Source: Streptomyces sp. HUAS 15-9
GTDB lineage: Bacteria > Actinomycetota > Actinomycetes > Streptomycetales > Streptomycetaceae
Reading direction: 5' to 3'
Assembly (NCBI RefSeq): GCF_025642155.1
Contig: NZ_CP106798.1
Location: 3,038,001 to 3,102,000 of the forward strand
Length of the DNA: 64,000 nucleotides
Part shown: positions 36,859 through 44,998 of the stretch, one piece after another
Layout of the letters: every line of letters starts with the position of its first letter
How positions within the stretch are numbered: position 1 is the first letter of the stretch
Program-made: the position numbers and the translations under genes
Notes under the pieces: generated by a model
The model's database searches: none
What the model was told of the DNA's origin: nothing
Seen by the model: the letters and a program-made list of their open reading frames with translations, nothing else

Positions 36859-37685
36859 GCAGCAGCAGTGCACAGCAGCAGGGGCCCGCGGCCCGGCAGG
36901 CCGCCATGGCCGAACTCGTACTGGCCGACGGCTCGGCGACGGCGGCCGAGCTCGCCGGGCGTTTCGGGGTGAGTCTGATGACCATCCACCGGGACCTCGA
37001 CGAACTCGAACGGCAGGGCATCGTAAGGAAGTTCCGGGGCGGGGTGACCGCCCAGCCGTCCGGGGTTTTCGAGTCGAACGTGCAGTACCGGCTGAAGACG
37101 ATGCGGGCGCAGAAGGCCGCCGTCGCCGAGCGGGCGCTGAAGTCGATAGAGCCCGGTATGGCGATCCTCCTCGACGACTCCACCTCCACCCTGGAGATGG
37201 CGCGCAGGCTGCGGCTCGGCGAGATCACCCCGCTCACGGTCGTCACCAACTTCCTGGAGGCGATCAACCTGCTCTCCGGTCAGCGGGGCATCCATCTGAT
37301 GGCCCTGGGCGGCGACTACGACCCGCTGCACTCCTCCTTCCTCGGGGTGTCCTGCGTGGAGGCGGTGCAGCAGTTGCGGGTGGACGTGTGCTTCGCGTCG
37401 ACGTCGGCCGTGCACGGCGGCTACGCCTACCACCAGGAGCAGCACATCGTGTCGGTGAAGCGGGCGATGCTCGACTCGGCCGCCCGCAACGTCCTGCTGG
37501 TAGACCACACCAAGCTGGGCCGGGTCGCCCTGCACCGGGTCGCTCCCCTCTCCCGCTTCGGCCTGCTCCTGGTCGACGACGGGGCGTCGCCGGAGGCGCT
37601 GCGTGACCTGGACGAGCACAAGGTGCGTTACGAGGTGTGCGCGACGAATCCGAAGGAGGGCGATGACGGCGCTGGAGTTACGTGA
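36855..37685 (+). CDS. DeoR-family transcriptional regulator
   Basis: A 276-aa sugar-phosphate-sensing repressor. The N-terminal winged helix contains AELAGRFGVSLMTIHRDLDE followed by KFRGGVT, and the C-terminal effector domain has LDDSTSTLEMARRL and a VDVCFASTSAV segment, as in other DeoR/GlpR proteins that sense phosphorylated sugars or polyols. It sits between the two ATPase genes and overlaps both: its ATG overlaps the ATPase 1 stop, and ATPase 2 starts 23 bp before its stop. It probably represses the cluster and responds to a kinase product. Confidence 0.92.
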   Translation: MSSSSAQQQGPAARQAAMAELVLADGSATAAELAGRFGVSLMTIHRDLDELERQGIVRKFRGGVTAQPSGVFESNVQYRLKTMRAQKAAVAERALKSIEPGMAILLDDSTSTLEMARRLRLGEITPLTVVTNFLEAINLLSGQRGIHLMALGGDYDPLHSSFLGVSCVEAVQQLRVDVCFASTSAVHGGYAYHQEQHIVSVKRAMLDSAARNVLLVDHTKLGRVALHRVAPLSRFGLLLVDDGASPEALRDLDEHKVRYEVCATNPKEGDDGAGVT

Positions 37686-38736
37686 GCTGCGCAAGACCTA
37701 CCGGTCGCGGAGGCGTCCGGCCGTGGACGCGGTGCGCGGGATCGATCTCGCGCTCGGCTCCGGGGAGCTGCTCGGGCTGCTCGGTCCCTCCGGCTGCGGC
37801 AAGTCCACCACGCTGCGGATGATCGCGGGCCTGGAGACGGTGACCGGCGGGGACATCCTGGTCGGCGGTGCGTCGGTGGTGGCCCGCCCCGCGCAGGCCC
37901 GCAACATCGGGGTGGCGTTCGAGAACTACGCGCTGTATCCGCCGCTGACGGTCGCGGAGAACCTGGCGTTCGGGCTGAAGGCCCGCCGCAGGGGCGCGCG
38001 GGGCGACGTGGCCCGCAAGGTCGCCGAGATCGCCGAGCGGGTCGATCTCACCGGTATCCTCGGCGCCCGCCCGGCCGGCCTGTCCAGCGGCCAGAAGCAG
38101 CGCGTCTGTCTGGCCCGCGCCCTGGTCCGCGAACCGGACGTGCTCCTGCTCGACGAGCCGCTCTCCCATCTGGACGCGGCCCAGCGCGACACCACCCGCC
38201 GCGAACTCAAGCGCATCCAGCGTGACCTGGGCCACACCACCATCCTGGTCACGCACGACCAGGAGGAGGCGCTCTCCCTCGCCGACCGGATCGCGGTGAT
38301 GCGGGACGGCGTGATCCAGCAGTTGGGCACGCCGTACGAGATCTACGACAGCCCCGCCAACACGTTCGTCGCGGACTTCGTGGGCGAGCCCGCGATCAAT
38401 CTGCTGCCCGGCATCGCGACCGACGACGGCCACGCCCGGCTGTCGGCCACCGTGCGGATCGCGCTGCCGGTGCCGGTCGCGCCGGGCCGCGAGGTGGTGC
38501 TCGGGATCCGCCCCGAGGACCTGGAGATCACTGGGTCGCACGGCATGCCCGCCCGGGTCGTGGTCCATGAACCGCTCCTGGAATCGGGCATCGCCACCCT
38601 CGCCCTCGACGGGGTGGAGCGGCACCCGGTCGTCCTCACCGGGCCCGAGGTGCGGCTCGCGCACGACGAGCGCGTCCGGGTGGCGGCCGGGCTCACCCAT
38701 GTCTTCGACGCCGAGACGGGAGACTCCCTGCGATGA
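37663..38736 (+). CDS. ABC transporter ATP-binding protein 2 (MalK/UgpC type)
   Basis: A 357-aa ATPase, clearly divergent from ATPase 1. Walker A GPSGCGKST, signature LSSGQKQR, Walker B LLLDEPLSHLD, H-loop VTHDQEEA, then a C-terminal TOBE domain. The Q-loop Gln is also replaced by Glu (AFENYALYPP). The ATG at 37663 follows AAGGAGGG and lies inside the 3' end of the DeoR gene. The stop overlaps the dehydrogenase start. No third copy of an ATPase is nearby, so both probably serve the single pair of permeases. Confidence 0.92.
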   Translation: MTALELRELRKTYRSRRRPAVDAVRGIDLALGSGELLGLLGPSGCGKSTTLRMIAGLETVTGGDILVGGASVVARPAQARNIGVAFENYALYPPLTVAENLAFGLKARRRGARGDVARKVAEIAERVDLTGILGARPAGLSSGQKQRVCLARALVREPDVLLLDEPLSHLDAAQRDTTRRELKRIQRDLGHTTILVTHDQEEALSLADRIAVMRDGVIQQLGTPYEIYDSPANTFVADFVGEPAINLLPGIATDDGHARLSATVRIALPVPVAPGREVVLGIRPEDLEITGSHGMPARVVVHEPLLESGIATLALDGVERHPVVLTGPEVRLAHDERVRVAAGLTHVFDAETGDSLR

Positions 38737-39761
38737 CCTTCGGGACCAGCGTGTGTGTCGTGGCCGCCGGTGACCATTTCGTGCTGCCGTCACTGATCAG
38801 GGAGGCGGTCCTTCGCGAACACCCCTGTGAGGTACGGGAACTGACCCTCGGCTGGCCGCTCGAACCCTTCGGCCCGGTGGCCGAGGTGGCGGAGGCGAGC
38901 GACGCCGAGGACGAGCTGATCGACGCGCTCGCGCGCGCGCAGGTGCTGGTCACCCAGATGGGCCCGGTGACGGAACGCGTCCTGGGCGCCTGCCCGGAGC
39001 TGCGGCTGGTCGTCGTGTGCCGGGGCGGCCCGGTCAACGTCAACCTGGACGCGGCGAAGCGGCACGACGTACGGGTGTGCTTCGCGCCCGGCCGCAATGC
39101 CGCTGCCACCGCCGAGTTCACCGTCGGCCTGGTGCTGGCGGCCCTGCGCCGCATCCCGCAGGCGCACGGGCTCCTCGCCGGGAAGGGGAGCTGGGCAGGG
39201 GCCGCCTACTACACCTATGAGCACAGCGGTCTGGAGCTGGAGGACCTGCCGGTCGGCCTGGTCGGATACGGCGCGGTGGGCAGTCGTGTCGCACGGGCGC
39301 TGTGCGCGTTCGGGGCGCGGGTGACGGTGTACGACCCGTATGTGCGCGGTGAGATCCACGGCCTGCGCGTCGCCTCCCTCGACGAACTCCTGCGCCGCTG
39401 CCGGGTGCTCACCCTGCACGCCCGGCTCACGCCCGAGACACGCGGCCTGATCGGCGCCCGTGAGCTGGCGCTGCTGCCGCCGGGCGCGGTGCTGGTGAAC
39501 GCGGCCCGTGGTCCGCTGGTGGACGAGGACGCGCTGTGCGACGCGCTGGAGGCGGGCCGGCTGTCGGCGGCGGCCCTGGACACCTACGCCCATGAGCCGT
39601 TGCCGTCCGGTTCACGGCTGGTCGCCCTCGCCGACCGGGTGGTCCTCACCCCGCATCTGGGCGGGGCCAGCCGGGCGGTGGCGGAGAAGGCCGCGCGGAT
39701 CGCGGCCGCGGAGGTGGGGCGCTGGGTGCGCGGCGAGCCGTTGGCGCACTGTCTGACCTGA
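38733..39761 (+). CDS. D-isomer 2-hydroxyacid dehydrogenase (NAD-dependent)
   Basis: A 342-aa oxidoreductase of the phosphoglycerate dehydrogenase, glyoxylate and hydroxypyruvate reductase superfamily. It has the Rossmann motif GLVGYGAVGSRVA, the catalytic arginine region VNAARGPLVDEDAL and the catalytic histidine in LTPHLGGAS. The substrate is not visible; in this cluster it may oxidise or reduce a hydroxy acid (for example a sugar-derived or phosphorylated acid). The start ATG overlaps the ATPase 2 stop. It is followed by the second kinase after 15 bp. Confidence 0.9.
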   Translation: MTFGTSVCVVAAGDHFVLPSLIREAVLREHPCEVRELTLGWPLEPFGPVAEVAEASDAEDELIDALARAQVLVTQMGPVTERVLGACPELRLVVVCRGGPVNVNLDAAKRHDVRVCFAPGRNAAATAEFTVGLVLAALRRIPQAHGLLAGKGSWAGAAYYTYEHSGLELEDLPVGLVGYGAVGSRVARALCAFGARVTVYDPYVRGEIHGLRVASLDELLRRCRVLTLHARLTPETRGLIGARELALLPPGAVLVNAARGPLVDEDALCDALEAGRLSAAALDTYAHEPLPSGSRLVALADRVVLTPHLGGASRAVAEKAARIAAAEVGRWVRGEPLAHCLT

Positions 39762-39776
39762 TGGCCGGGAGGGGCT

Positions 39777-41201
39777 ATGTACGTCGGAATCGATGTGGGC
39801 ACGTCCTTGGTGAAAGCCGCCGCGTTCGACGCCGGAGGTCGTGAACTGGCCGTCGAGGCACGGCCGGTGGGGCTCGATCTGCACGACGGCTCGGTCGAGC
39901 AGGACATGGAGGAGGTGTACGCGGCGGTCGTCGCCGTGCTCGACGCGGTGACGGCGCGGGTGCCGGAGCCGGTGGAGCTGGCGGGGCTCACCGGACAGGG
40001 CGACGGGGTGTGGCTGGTCGACGGCGAGGGGCGGCCGGTGCGGGCGGCGGCCTCCTGGATGGACGGCCGGGCACACGAGCTGCTGGACCAGTGGCTGGCG
40101 GACGGCACCTTCGAGACGGTGTTCCGGCGGACCGGCAGCGCCATGTTCCCGGGCTGCCCCGGCCCGCTGCTGGCCTGGTTCGACCGCTACGAGCCGAAGT
40201 CCCTGGACGCGGCGGCCGCGGCCGTCTACTGCAAGGACATGGTCTTCCAGCGGCTGACGGGCGGGGCACGAGCCACGACGGATGTGTCGGACGCCTCGAT
40301 GCCGTTCCTGGACCCGCGCACCCGGTCGTACGACAACCGGGTCGTCGAGCTCCTGGGCCTGGCCCACCGGCGGGGCCTGCTGCCCGTGATCAGTGATCCG
40401 GTGGCGACGGCCAGGGCGCGCGGCACGGGTCTGCCGCCCGGCACCCGGCTGGCGAACGGGCCGTACGATCTGCCCGCCTGCGCGCTGGGCGCCGGAGTCA
40501 CCGCCCCCGGCGACGGTCTGCTGATCGTCGGCACCTGTCTGGCCGCCCTGGTGGCCACCGCCGAGGTGGATCTGACCGGCGAGCCGGCCGGTCTGTACAT
40601 CTCCACCGACCGCCCCGGGCACTGGCTGCGCGCGATGCCCGCGATGGTCGGCACGGCGGCCCTGGACTGGGTGCTGTCCACGACGCGCGTCCGGCACGAG
40701 GAGGTGGACGCGCTGCTGGCCGAGACCCCGCCCGGCGCCCACGGCGTCCGCGTGCTCCCGTACTTCGCGCCGTCCGGCGAGCGCGCCCCCTTCGTCGACC
40801 CCGCTCTGCGCGCCGAACTGACCGGGGTCTGTCTGGAGTCGACGCCCGCCGATCTGATCCGCGCGACCTGCGAGGGCATCGGCTACGCGGCCCGGCACTG
40901 TCTGGCGGCGGCGGGTCTGACGGGCACGCTGGCGGTGTGCGGCGGGGGTACCCGCAGTCCCGCCTGGATGCGGCTGCTCGCGGATGTGCTGGGCCGTCCG
41001 CTGCGGGTGGTGGAGGGCGAGGTGGGCGCCCGGGGCGCGGTCCTCGCGGCGGCTCAGCGGTACGGGATCACGCTCGACACCGCCGCCTGGACCGGCCCGA
41101 CGGCGGTCGTCGAACCGGACCCGGGGCGGGCGGCGTACTACGCGAAGGGGTACGAGGAGCACCTGGCGCGGCTGGCCCGGGTACGGGGAGCACGGAAGTA
41201 G
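39777..41201 (+). CDS. FGGY-family carbohydrate kinase (2 of 2 in the cluster)
   Basis: A 474-aa kinase beginning MYVGIDVGTSLVKAAAFD, with the substrate region TGQGDGVWLVD and the C-terminal nucleotide segment CGGGTRSPAWMRLLADVLG. GGGA-type family features are intact, so it should be active. It is the last enzyme of the transporter operon. It differs from the kinase at 31003 and is perhaps closer to xylulokinase/erythritol kinase-like groups, though I cannot separate these by eye. Two kinases in one locus suggests two substrates or a branch. Confidence 0.88.
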   Translation: MYVGIDVGTSLVKAAAFDAGGRELAVEARPVGLDLHDGSVEQDMEEVYAAVVAVLDAVTARVPEPVELAGLTGQGDGVWLVDGEGRPVRAAASWMDGRAHELLDQWLADGTFETVFRRTGSAMFPGCPGPLLAWFDRYEPKSLDAAAAAVYCKDMVFQRLTGGARATTDVSDASMPFLDPRTRSYDNRVVELLGLAHRRGLLPVISDPVATARARGTGLPPGTRLANGPYDLPACALGAGVTAPGDGLLIVGTCLAALVATAEVDLTGEPAGLYISTDRPGHWLRAMPAMVGTAALDWVLSTTRVRHEEVDALLAETPPGAHGVRVLPYFAPSGERAPFVDPALRAELTGVCLESTPADLIRATCEGIGYAARHCLAAAGLTGTLAVCGGGTRSPAWMRLLADVLGRPLRVVEGEVGARGAVLAAAQRYGITLDTAAWTGPTAVVEPDPGRAAYYAKGYEEHLARLARVRGARK

Positions 41202-41210
41202 GGAGCGCAC

Positions 41211-41417
41211 ATGGAGTTCAAGCGGTGCCCGAGCTGCGGCGGGCCCCTTCAGGCGTTCCGTGACCTCACCGAGGAGGAGAAGGGGCACGTCCGAAAGGAG
41301 AAGCCGGACTTCGCGCCGGAGGCGTACATCCGCTGCACCCGGGAGGGGTGCCGTCGTTACCAGCGCAAGCTGAAATGGAACGACGGCGGATACTTCCCCC
41401 CGCCCGAGCCGGTCTGA
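41211..41417 (+). CDS. Small zinc-ribbon-like protein, unknown function
   Basis: A 68-aa protein with four cysteines in a zinc-ribbon-like layout: C6-x2-C9 near the start and C42-x4-C47 near residue 45. It is preceded by GGGAG and lies 9 bp after the second kinase, so it is co-transcribed or read through. Highly charged with a Pro-rich end. No catalytic motif. The two genes ending here converge with only 3 bp between stop codons, which supports a real gene with a tight boundary. Confidence 0.65.
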   Translation: MEFKRCPSCGGPLQAFRDLTEEEKGHVRKEKPDFAPEAYIRCTREGCRRYQRKLKWNDGGYFPPPEPV

Positions 41418-41420
41418 GGA

Positions 41421-42065
41421 TCAGAGGTTGCTGAAGTCGGGGCCCTTGGTGCGGGTCCGCTTGATCTCGTAGAAGCCGGGGACGGAGGCGACCTCGAGGG
41501 TGCCGTCCCACAGGCGGGCCGCCTCCTCGCCCTGGGGGGCGGGCGTGACGACCGGGCCGAAGAAGGCGATCTCCTCGCCGGCGGGGCCGGGGACGGAGAT
41601 GACCGGGGTGCCGACCTCCTGGCCGACCTTGTCGATGCCCTCCTTGTGGGAGGCGCGCAGCTCGGCGTCGTAGGTGTCCTTGTCGCCGTACTCGATCAGG
41701 TCCGCGGGCAGGTCCGCGTCGGCGAGGGCGGCGGCGATGCTGTCGCGGTTCACCCCGAGGCCCTCGTTGTGGAAGCGGGTGCCGAGCGCGGTGTAGAGCC
41801 TGCCGACCACGTCGTCGCCGTGCAGCTGCTGGGCCGCGGTCACCACCCGGACCGGCCACCAGGTCCTGCCGCCGGGGCGCATGTTCTCGGCGTAGTCCTC
41901 CGGGAGCTCGTCCAGCCTGTTCTCGTTGAGCACCGACAGGCTCATCACATGCCAGCGGACCTCGATGTCGCGGACCTTCTCCACCTCCAGAACCCAGCGT
42001 GAGGTCATCCAGGCCCAGGGGCACACCGGGTCGAACCAGAAGTCGACGGGGGTCTTCTCCGACAT
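41421..42065 (-). CDS. DsbA-family protein, mycothiol-dependent nitroreductase (Rv2466c) type
   Basis: A 214-aa thioredoxin-fold oxidoreductase similar to mycobacterial Rv2466c, which uses mycothiol. The active-site motif is CPWA in FDPVCPWAWMTSRW; Rv2466c has CPWC, so the second cysteine is Ala here. Conserved family segments VRDIEVRWHVMSLSVLNENR and GTPVISV (cis-Pro loop) are present. The ATG at 42065 follows GGAGA. A single Cys still allows monothiol chemistry with mycothiol. It is divergent from pepN copy 1. Confidence 0.88.
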   Translation of the reverse strand: MSEKTPVDFWFDPVCPWAWMTSRWVLEVEKVRDIEVRWHVMSLSVLNENRLDELPEDYAENMRPGGRTWWPVRVVTAAQQLHGDDVVGRLYTALGTRFHNEGLGVNRDSIAAALADADLPADLIEYGDKDTYDAELRASHKEGIDKVGQEVGTPVISVPGPAGEEIAFFGPVVTPAPQGEEAARLWDGTLEVASVPGFYEIKRTRTKGPDFSNL

Positions 42066-42225
42066 GTCTCTCCTCAAGGGGAACGCTTACCCGTATTCCG
42101 GTGAGAACGTCCCGGTCCACCTGGCCATTCCCGGCTGCCCCCTGTCAGGGGCGCATGGCAGGATCGGTCCTGTTCAGCCGTCATCGGCAAGCCGTCCTTG
42201 CACGCGACCACGAGGGAGTGCACCC

Positions 42226-44820
42226 GTGCCCGGTGAGAATCTGTCCCGCGACGAGGCCCGGGAGCGGGCCGCCCTGCTGTCCGTCGACGGGTACGACGTG
42301 TCCCTGGACCTCAGGTCCGCCGTCGACGCCGGGGACGGCGATCCGCGCACCTTCCGCTCGGTCACCACGATCCGCTTCCGCTGCAACGAGCCGGGAGCGT
42401 CGAGCTTCGCGGATCTGATCGCGCCGAGTGTGACCGCCGTCTCGCTCAACGGCAAGGACCTCGACCCGAGCGAGGTCTTCGACGGCTCCCGGATCGCCCT
42501 GGAGGACCTGGCCGCCGAGAACGAGCTGATCGTCGACGCGCGGTGCGCCTACTCCCGCACCGGCGAGGGCATGCACCGCTTCGTCGACCCCGAGGACGGC
42601 GAGGTCTACCTCTACACCCAGTACGAGCCGGCCGACGCCCGCCGTGTCTTCGCGGACTTCGAGCAGCCGGACCTCAAGGCCCCGTTCCGCTTCGAGGTGC
42701 GGGCGCCGGAAGGCTGGACGGTGTGGAGCAACGGCGCGGGCGAACTCGCCGACGGGGTCTGGCGGTTCGCGGAGACGAAGCCGATCTCGACGTACATCAC
42801 CTGCGTGGTGGCGGGCCCGTACCACTATGTGACCGACTCCTACGAGCGGGTCCTCGAGGACGGCGCGCGTCTGGAGATCCCCCTCGGCGCCATGTGCCGC
42901 AAGGGCCTCGCGCCCTACTTCGAGGCCGACGACGTCTTCCTGATCACCAAGCAGGGCCTGGACTTCTTCCACGACCACTTCGACTACCCGTACCCGTTCG
43001 GGAAGTACGACCAGGCTTTCGTGCCCGAGTACAACCTGGGCGCTATGGAGAACCCGGGCCTGGTGACCTTCCGCGAGGAGTACATCTTCCGCGGGAAGGT
43101 GACCCAGGCCTCGTACGAGGCGCGGGCCAACGTCATCCTGCACGAGATGGCGCACATGTGGTTCGGCGACCTGGTCACCATGGAGTGGTGGGACGACCTG
43201 TGGCTCAAGGAGTCCTTCGCGGACTTCATGGGCACCTTCGCGAACGTCGGCGCGACCCGGTTCGCCAACGCCTGGGTCACCTTCGCGAACCGTCGCAAGG
43301 CCTGGGCGTACCGCGCGGACCAGCTGCCCTCCACGCACCCGATCACGGCGGACATCCGCGATCTGCAGGACGCCAAGCTGAACTTCGACGGCATCACCTA
43401 CGCCAAGGGCGCGAGTGTGCTGAAGCAGCTGGTGGCGTACGTCGGCCAGGACGCGTTCCTGGAGGGCGCGCGGCGCTACTTCAAGCGGAACGCGTACGGC
43501 AACACGCGCCTGGGCGATCTGCTGTCGGTGCTGGAGGAGACGAGCGGCCGGGACATGGCGGCCTGGGCCCGCTCCTGGCTCCAGACGGCCGGGGTCAACT
43601 CGCTGACCCCGCAGGTGCTGCTGGACGCGGAGGGCCGGGTGAGCGAACTCGCGGTGCTCCAGGAGGCCCCGGAATCACACCCTGAGCTGCGTCCGCACCG
43701 GGTCGCGGTCGGCCTGTACCGCCGTACGCCCGAGGGGGCGCTGGAGCGGTACGCGCGCGTGGAGGCGGACGTCGAGGGTGCGCGCACGGTCGTGCCGCAC
43801 CTCGCGGGCGCCGAGGCCCCGGAACTGGTCCTGGTCAACGACGACGACCTGACGTACTGCAAGATCCGGCTGGACGAGACCTCGCTCGCGGCCCTGGGCG
43901 AGCACCTGGGAGCGGTGACCGATCCGCTGGCCCGGGCGCTGTGCTGGTCGGCGCTGTGGAACATGACGCGGGACGCGCTGCTGCCGGCCCGGGACTTCGT
44001 GGATCTGATGCTGCGTCACGCGGCCCGCGAGTCGGACATCGGCGTCCTGCAGATGCTGCACGCGTGGGCGAACTCGGCGCTGGTGCACTACGCGGCGCCC
44101 GAGTGGCGGGCCACGGGTGAGCGTCTGCTGGCGGACGGGGCGCTCGCGGAGCTGCGGCAGGCCGAGCCGGGCAGTGAGCACCAGCTGGCGTGGGCGCGGT
44201 TCTTCGCGACGGTCGCGTCGGGCGAGGCGGACCTCCAGCTGCTCCGGGGTCTGCTGGAGGGCACGGACAAGATCGACGGGCTGGAGGTGGACCAGGAGCT
44301 GCGCTGGGCGCTCCTGGAGCCGCTCGCGGCCCAGGGGGTCGCGGACGAGGCGGTCCTGGCGGCCGAGTTGGCCCGTGACGACACCGCCTCCGGCAAGCGT
44401 CACCAGGTCCGCTGCCTCGCCGCCCGCCCCTCGGCCGCGGTGAAGGCGCAGGCGTGGGCGCAGGTGGTGGAGTCGGACGCGCTGTCCAACGCGCTGGTCG
44501 GGGCGACGATCGCGGGCTTCGCGCAGCCGTCGCAGCGGGAGCTGACGGCGCCGTACACGCAGAAGTACTTCGCCGCGATCGAGCGGGTGTGGACGGACCG
44601 GTCGATCCAGATCGGCATGGACGTGGTCCAGGGCCTGTTCCCGTCCCTCCAGGACTCGCCGGAGACGCTGGACGCGACGGACGCGTGGCTCGACGCCCAC
44701 AAGGACGCGGCTCCGGCGCTGCGCCGACTGGTGTTCGAGGCGCGGGACGACCTCGCACGAGCGCTGCGTGGACAGGCGTGCGACGCGGCGACCTCTGGCC
44801 AAAGCCTGGCCCGTCAGTGA
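42226..44820 (+). CDS. pepN: Aminopeptidase N, copy 1 (M1 family)
   Basis: Zinc metallo-aminopeptidase that removes N-terminal residues. The protein is 864 aa from the GTG at 42226, preceded by GAGGGAG. The exopeptidase motif GAMEN and the zinc site HEMAH followed by the distal Glu in LWLKESFADF are intact. The C-terminal ERAP1-like helical domain follows. It is about 15 kb from a second pepN-type gene (58049) on the same strand and with the same layout. Differences such as HEMAH versus HELAH mark them as separate paralogues rather than a recent duplication. Confidence 0.95.
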   Translation: MPGENLSRDEARERAALLSVDGYDVSLDLRSAVDAGDGDPRTFRSVTTIRFRCNEPGASSFADLIAPSVTAVSLNGKDLDPSEVFDGSRIALEDLAAENELIVDARCAYSRTGEGMHRFVDPEDGEVYLYTQYEPADARRVFADFEQPDLKAPFRFEVRAPEGWTVWSNGAGELADGVWRFAETKPISTYITCVVAGPYHYVTDSYERVLEDGARLEIPLGAMCRKGLAPYFEADDVFLITKQGLDFFHDHFDYPYPFGKYDQAFVPEYNLGAMENPGLVTFREEYIFRGKVTQASYEARANVILHEMAHMWFGDLVTMEWWDDLWLKESFADFMGTFANVGATRFANAWVTFANRRKAWAYRADQLPSTHPITADIRDLQDAKLNFDGITYAKGASVLKQLVAYVGQDAFLEGARRYFKRNAYGNTRLGDLLSVLEETSGRDMAAWARSWLQTAGVNSLTPQVLLDAEGRVSELAVLQEAPESHPELRPHRVAVGLYRRTPEGALERYARVEADVEGARTVVPHLAGAEAPELVLVNDDDLTYCKIRLDETSLAALGEHLGAVTDPLARALCWSALWNMTRDALLPARDFVDLMLRHAARESDIGVLQMLHAWANSALVHYAAPEWRATGERLLADGALAELRQAEPGSEHQLAWARFFATVASGEADLQLLRGLLEGTDKIDGLEVDQELRWALLEPLAAQGVADEAVLAAELARDDTASGKRHQVRCLAARPSAAVKAQAWAQVVESDALSNALVGATIAGFAQPSQRELTAPYTQKYFAAIERVWTDRSIQIGMDVVQGLFPSLQDSPETLDATDAWLDAHKDAAPALRRLVFEARDDLARALRGQACDAATSGQSLARQ

Positions 44821-44850
44821 CCGTTACGGAATTCAGGCAATAACAGCCGT

Positions 44851-44886
44851 AACCCCTGGTCCACACCCGAACGGACCAGGGGTTTT
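44851..44886 (+). terminator. Terminator after pepN copy 1
   Basis: A perfect 12-bp stem (44851-44862 with 44873-44884), 10-nt loop, followed by a short T-run (TTTT). The clearest Rho-independent terminator of the window. Confidence 0.92.
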
Positions 44887-44998
44887 CGGTGCCTATTCGG
44901 CACCCGAACACCCGTCCTTTAGTACCACCTTGTCCGCATTCATCGACGGGCGTGTAACAGCGGTTCAGGGACGGACGGGGCGCGGGAATCTCGACGGC

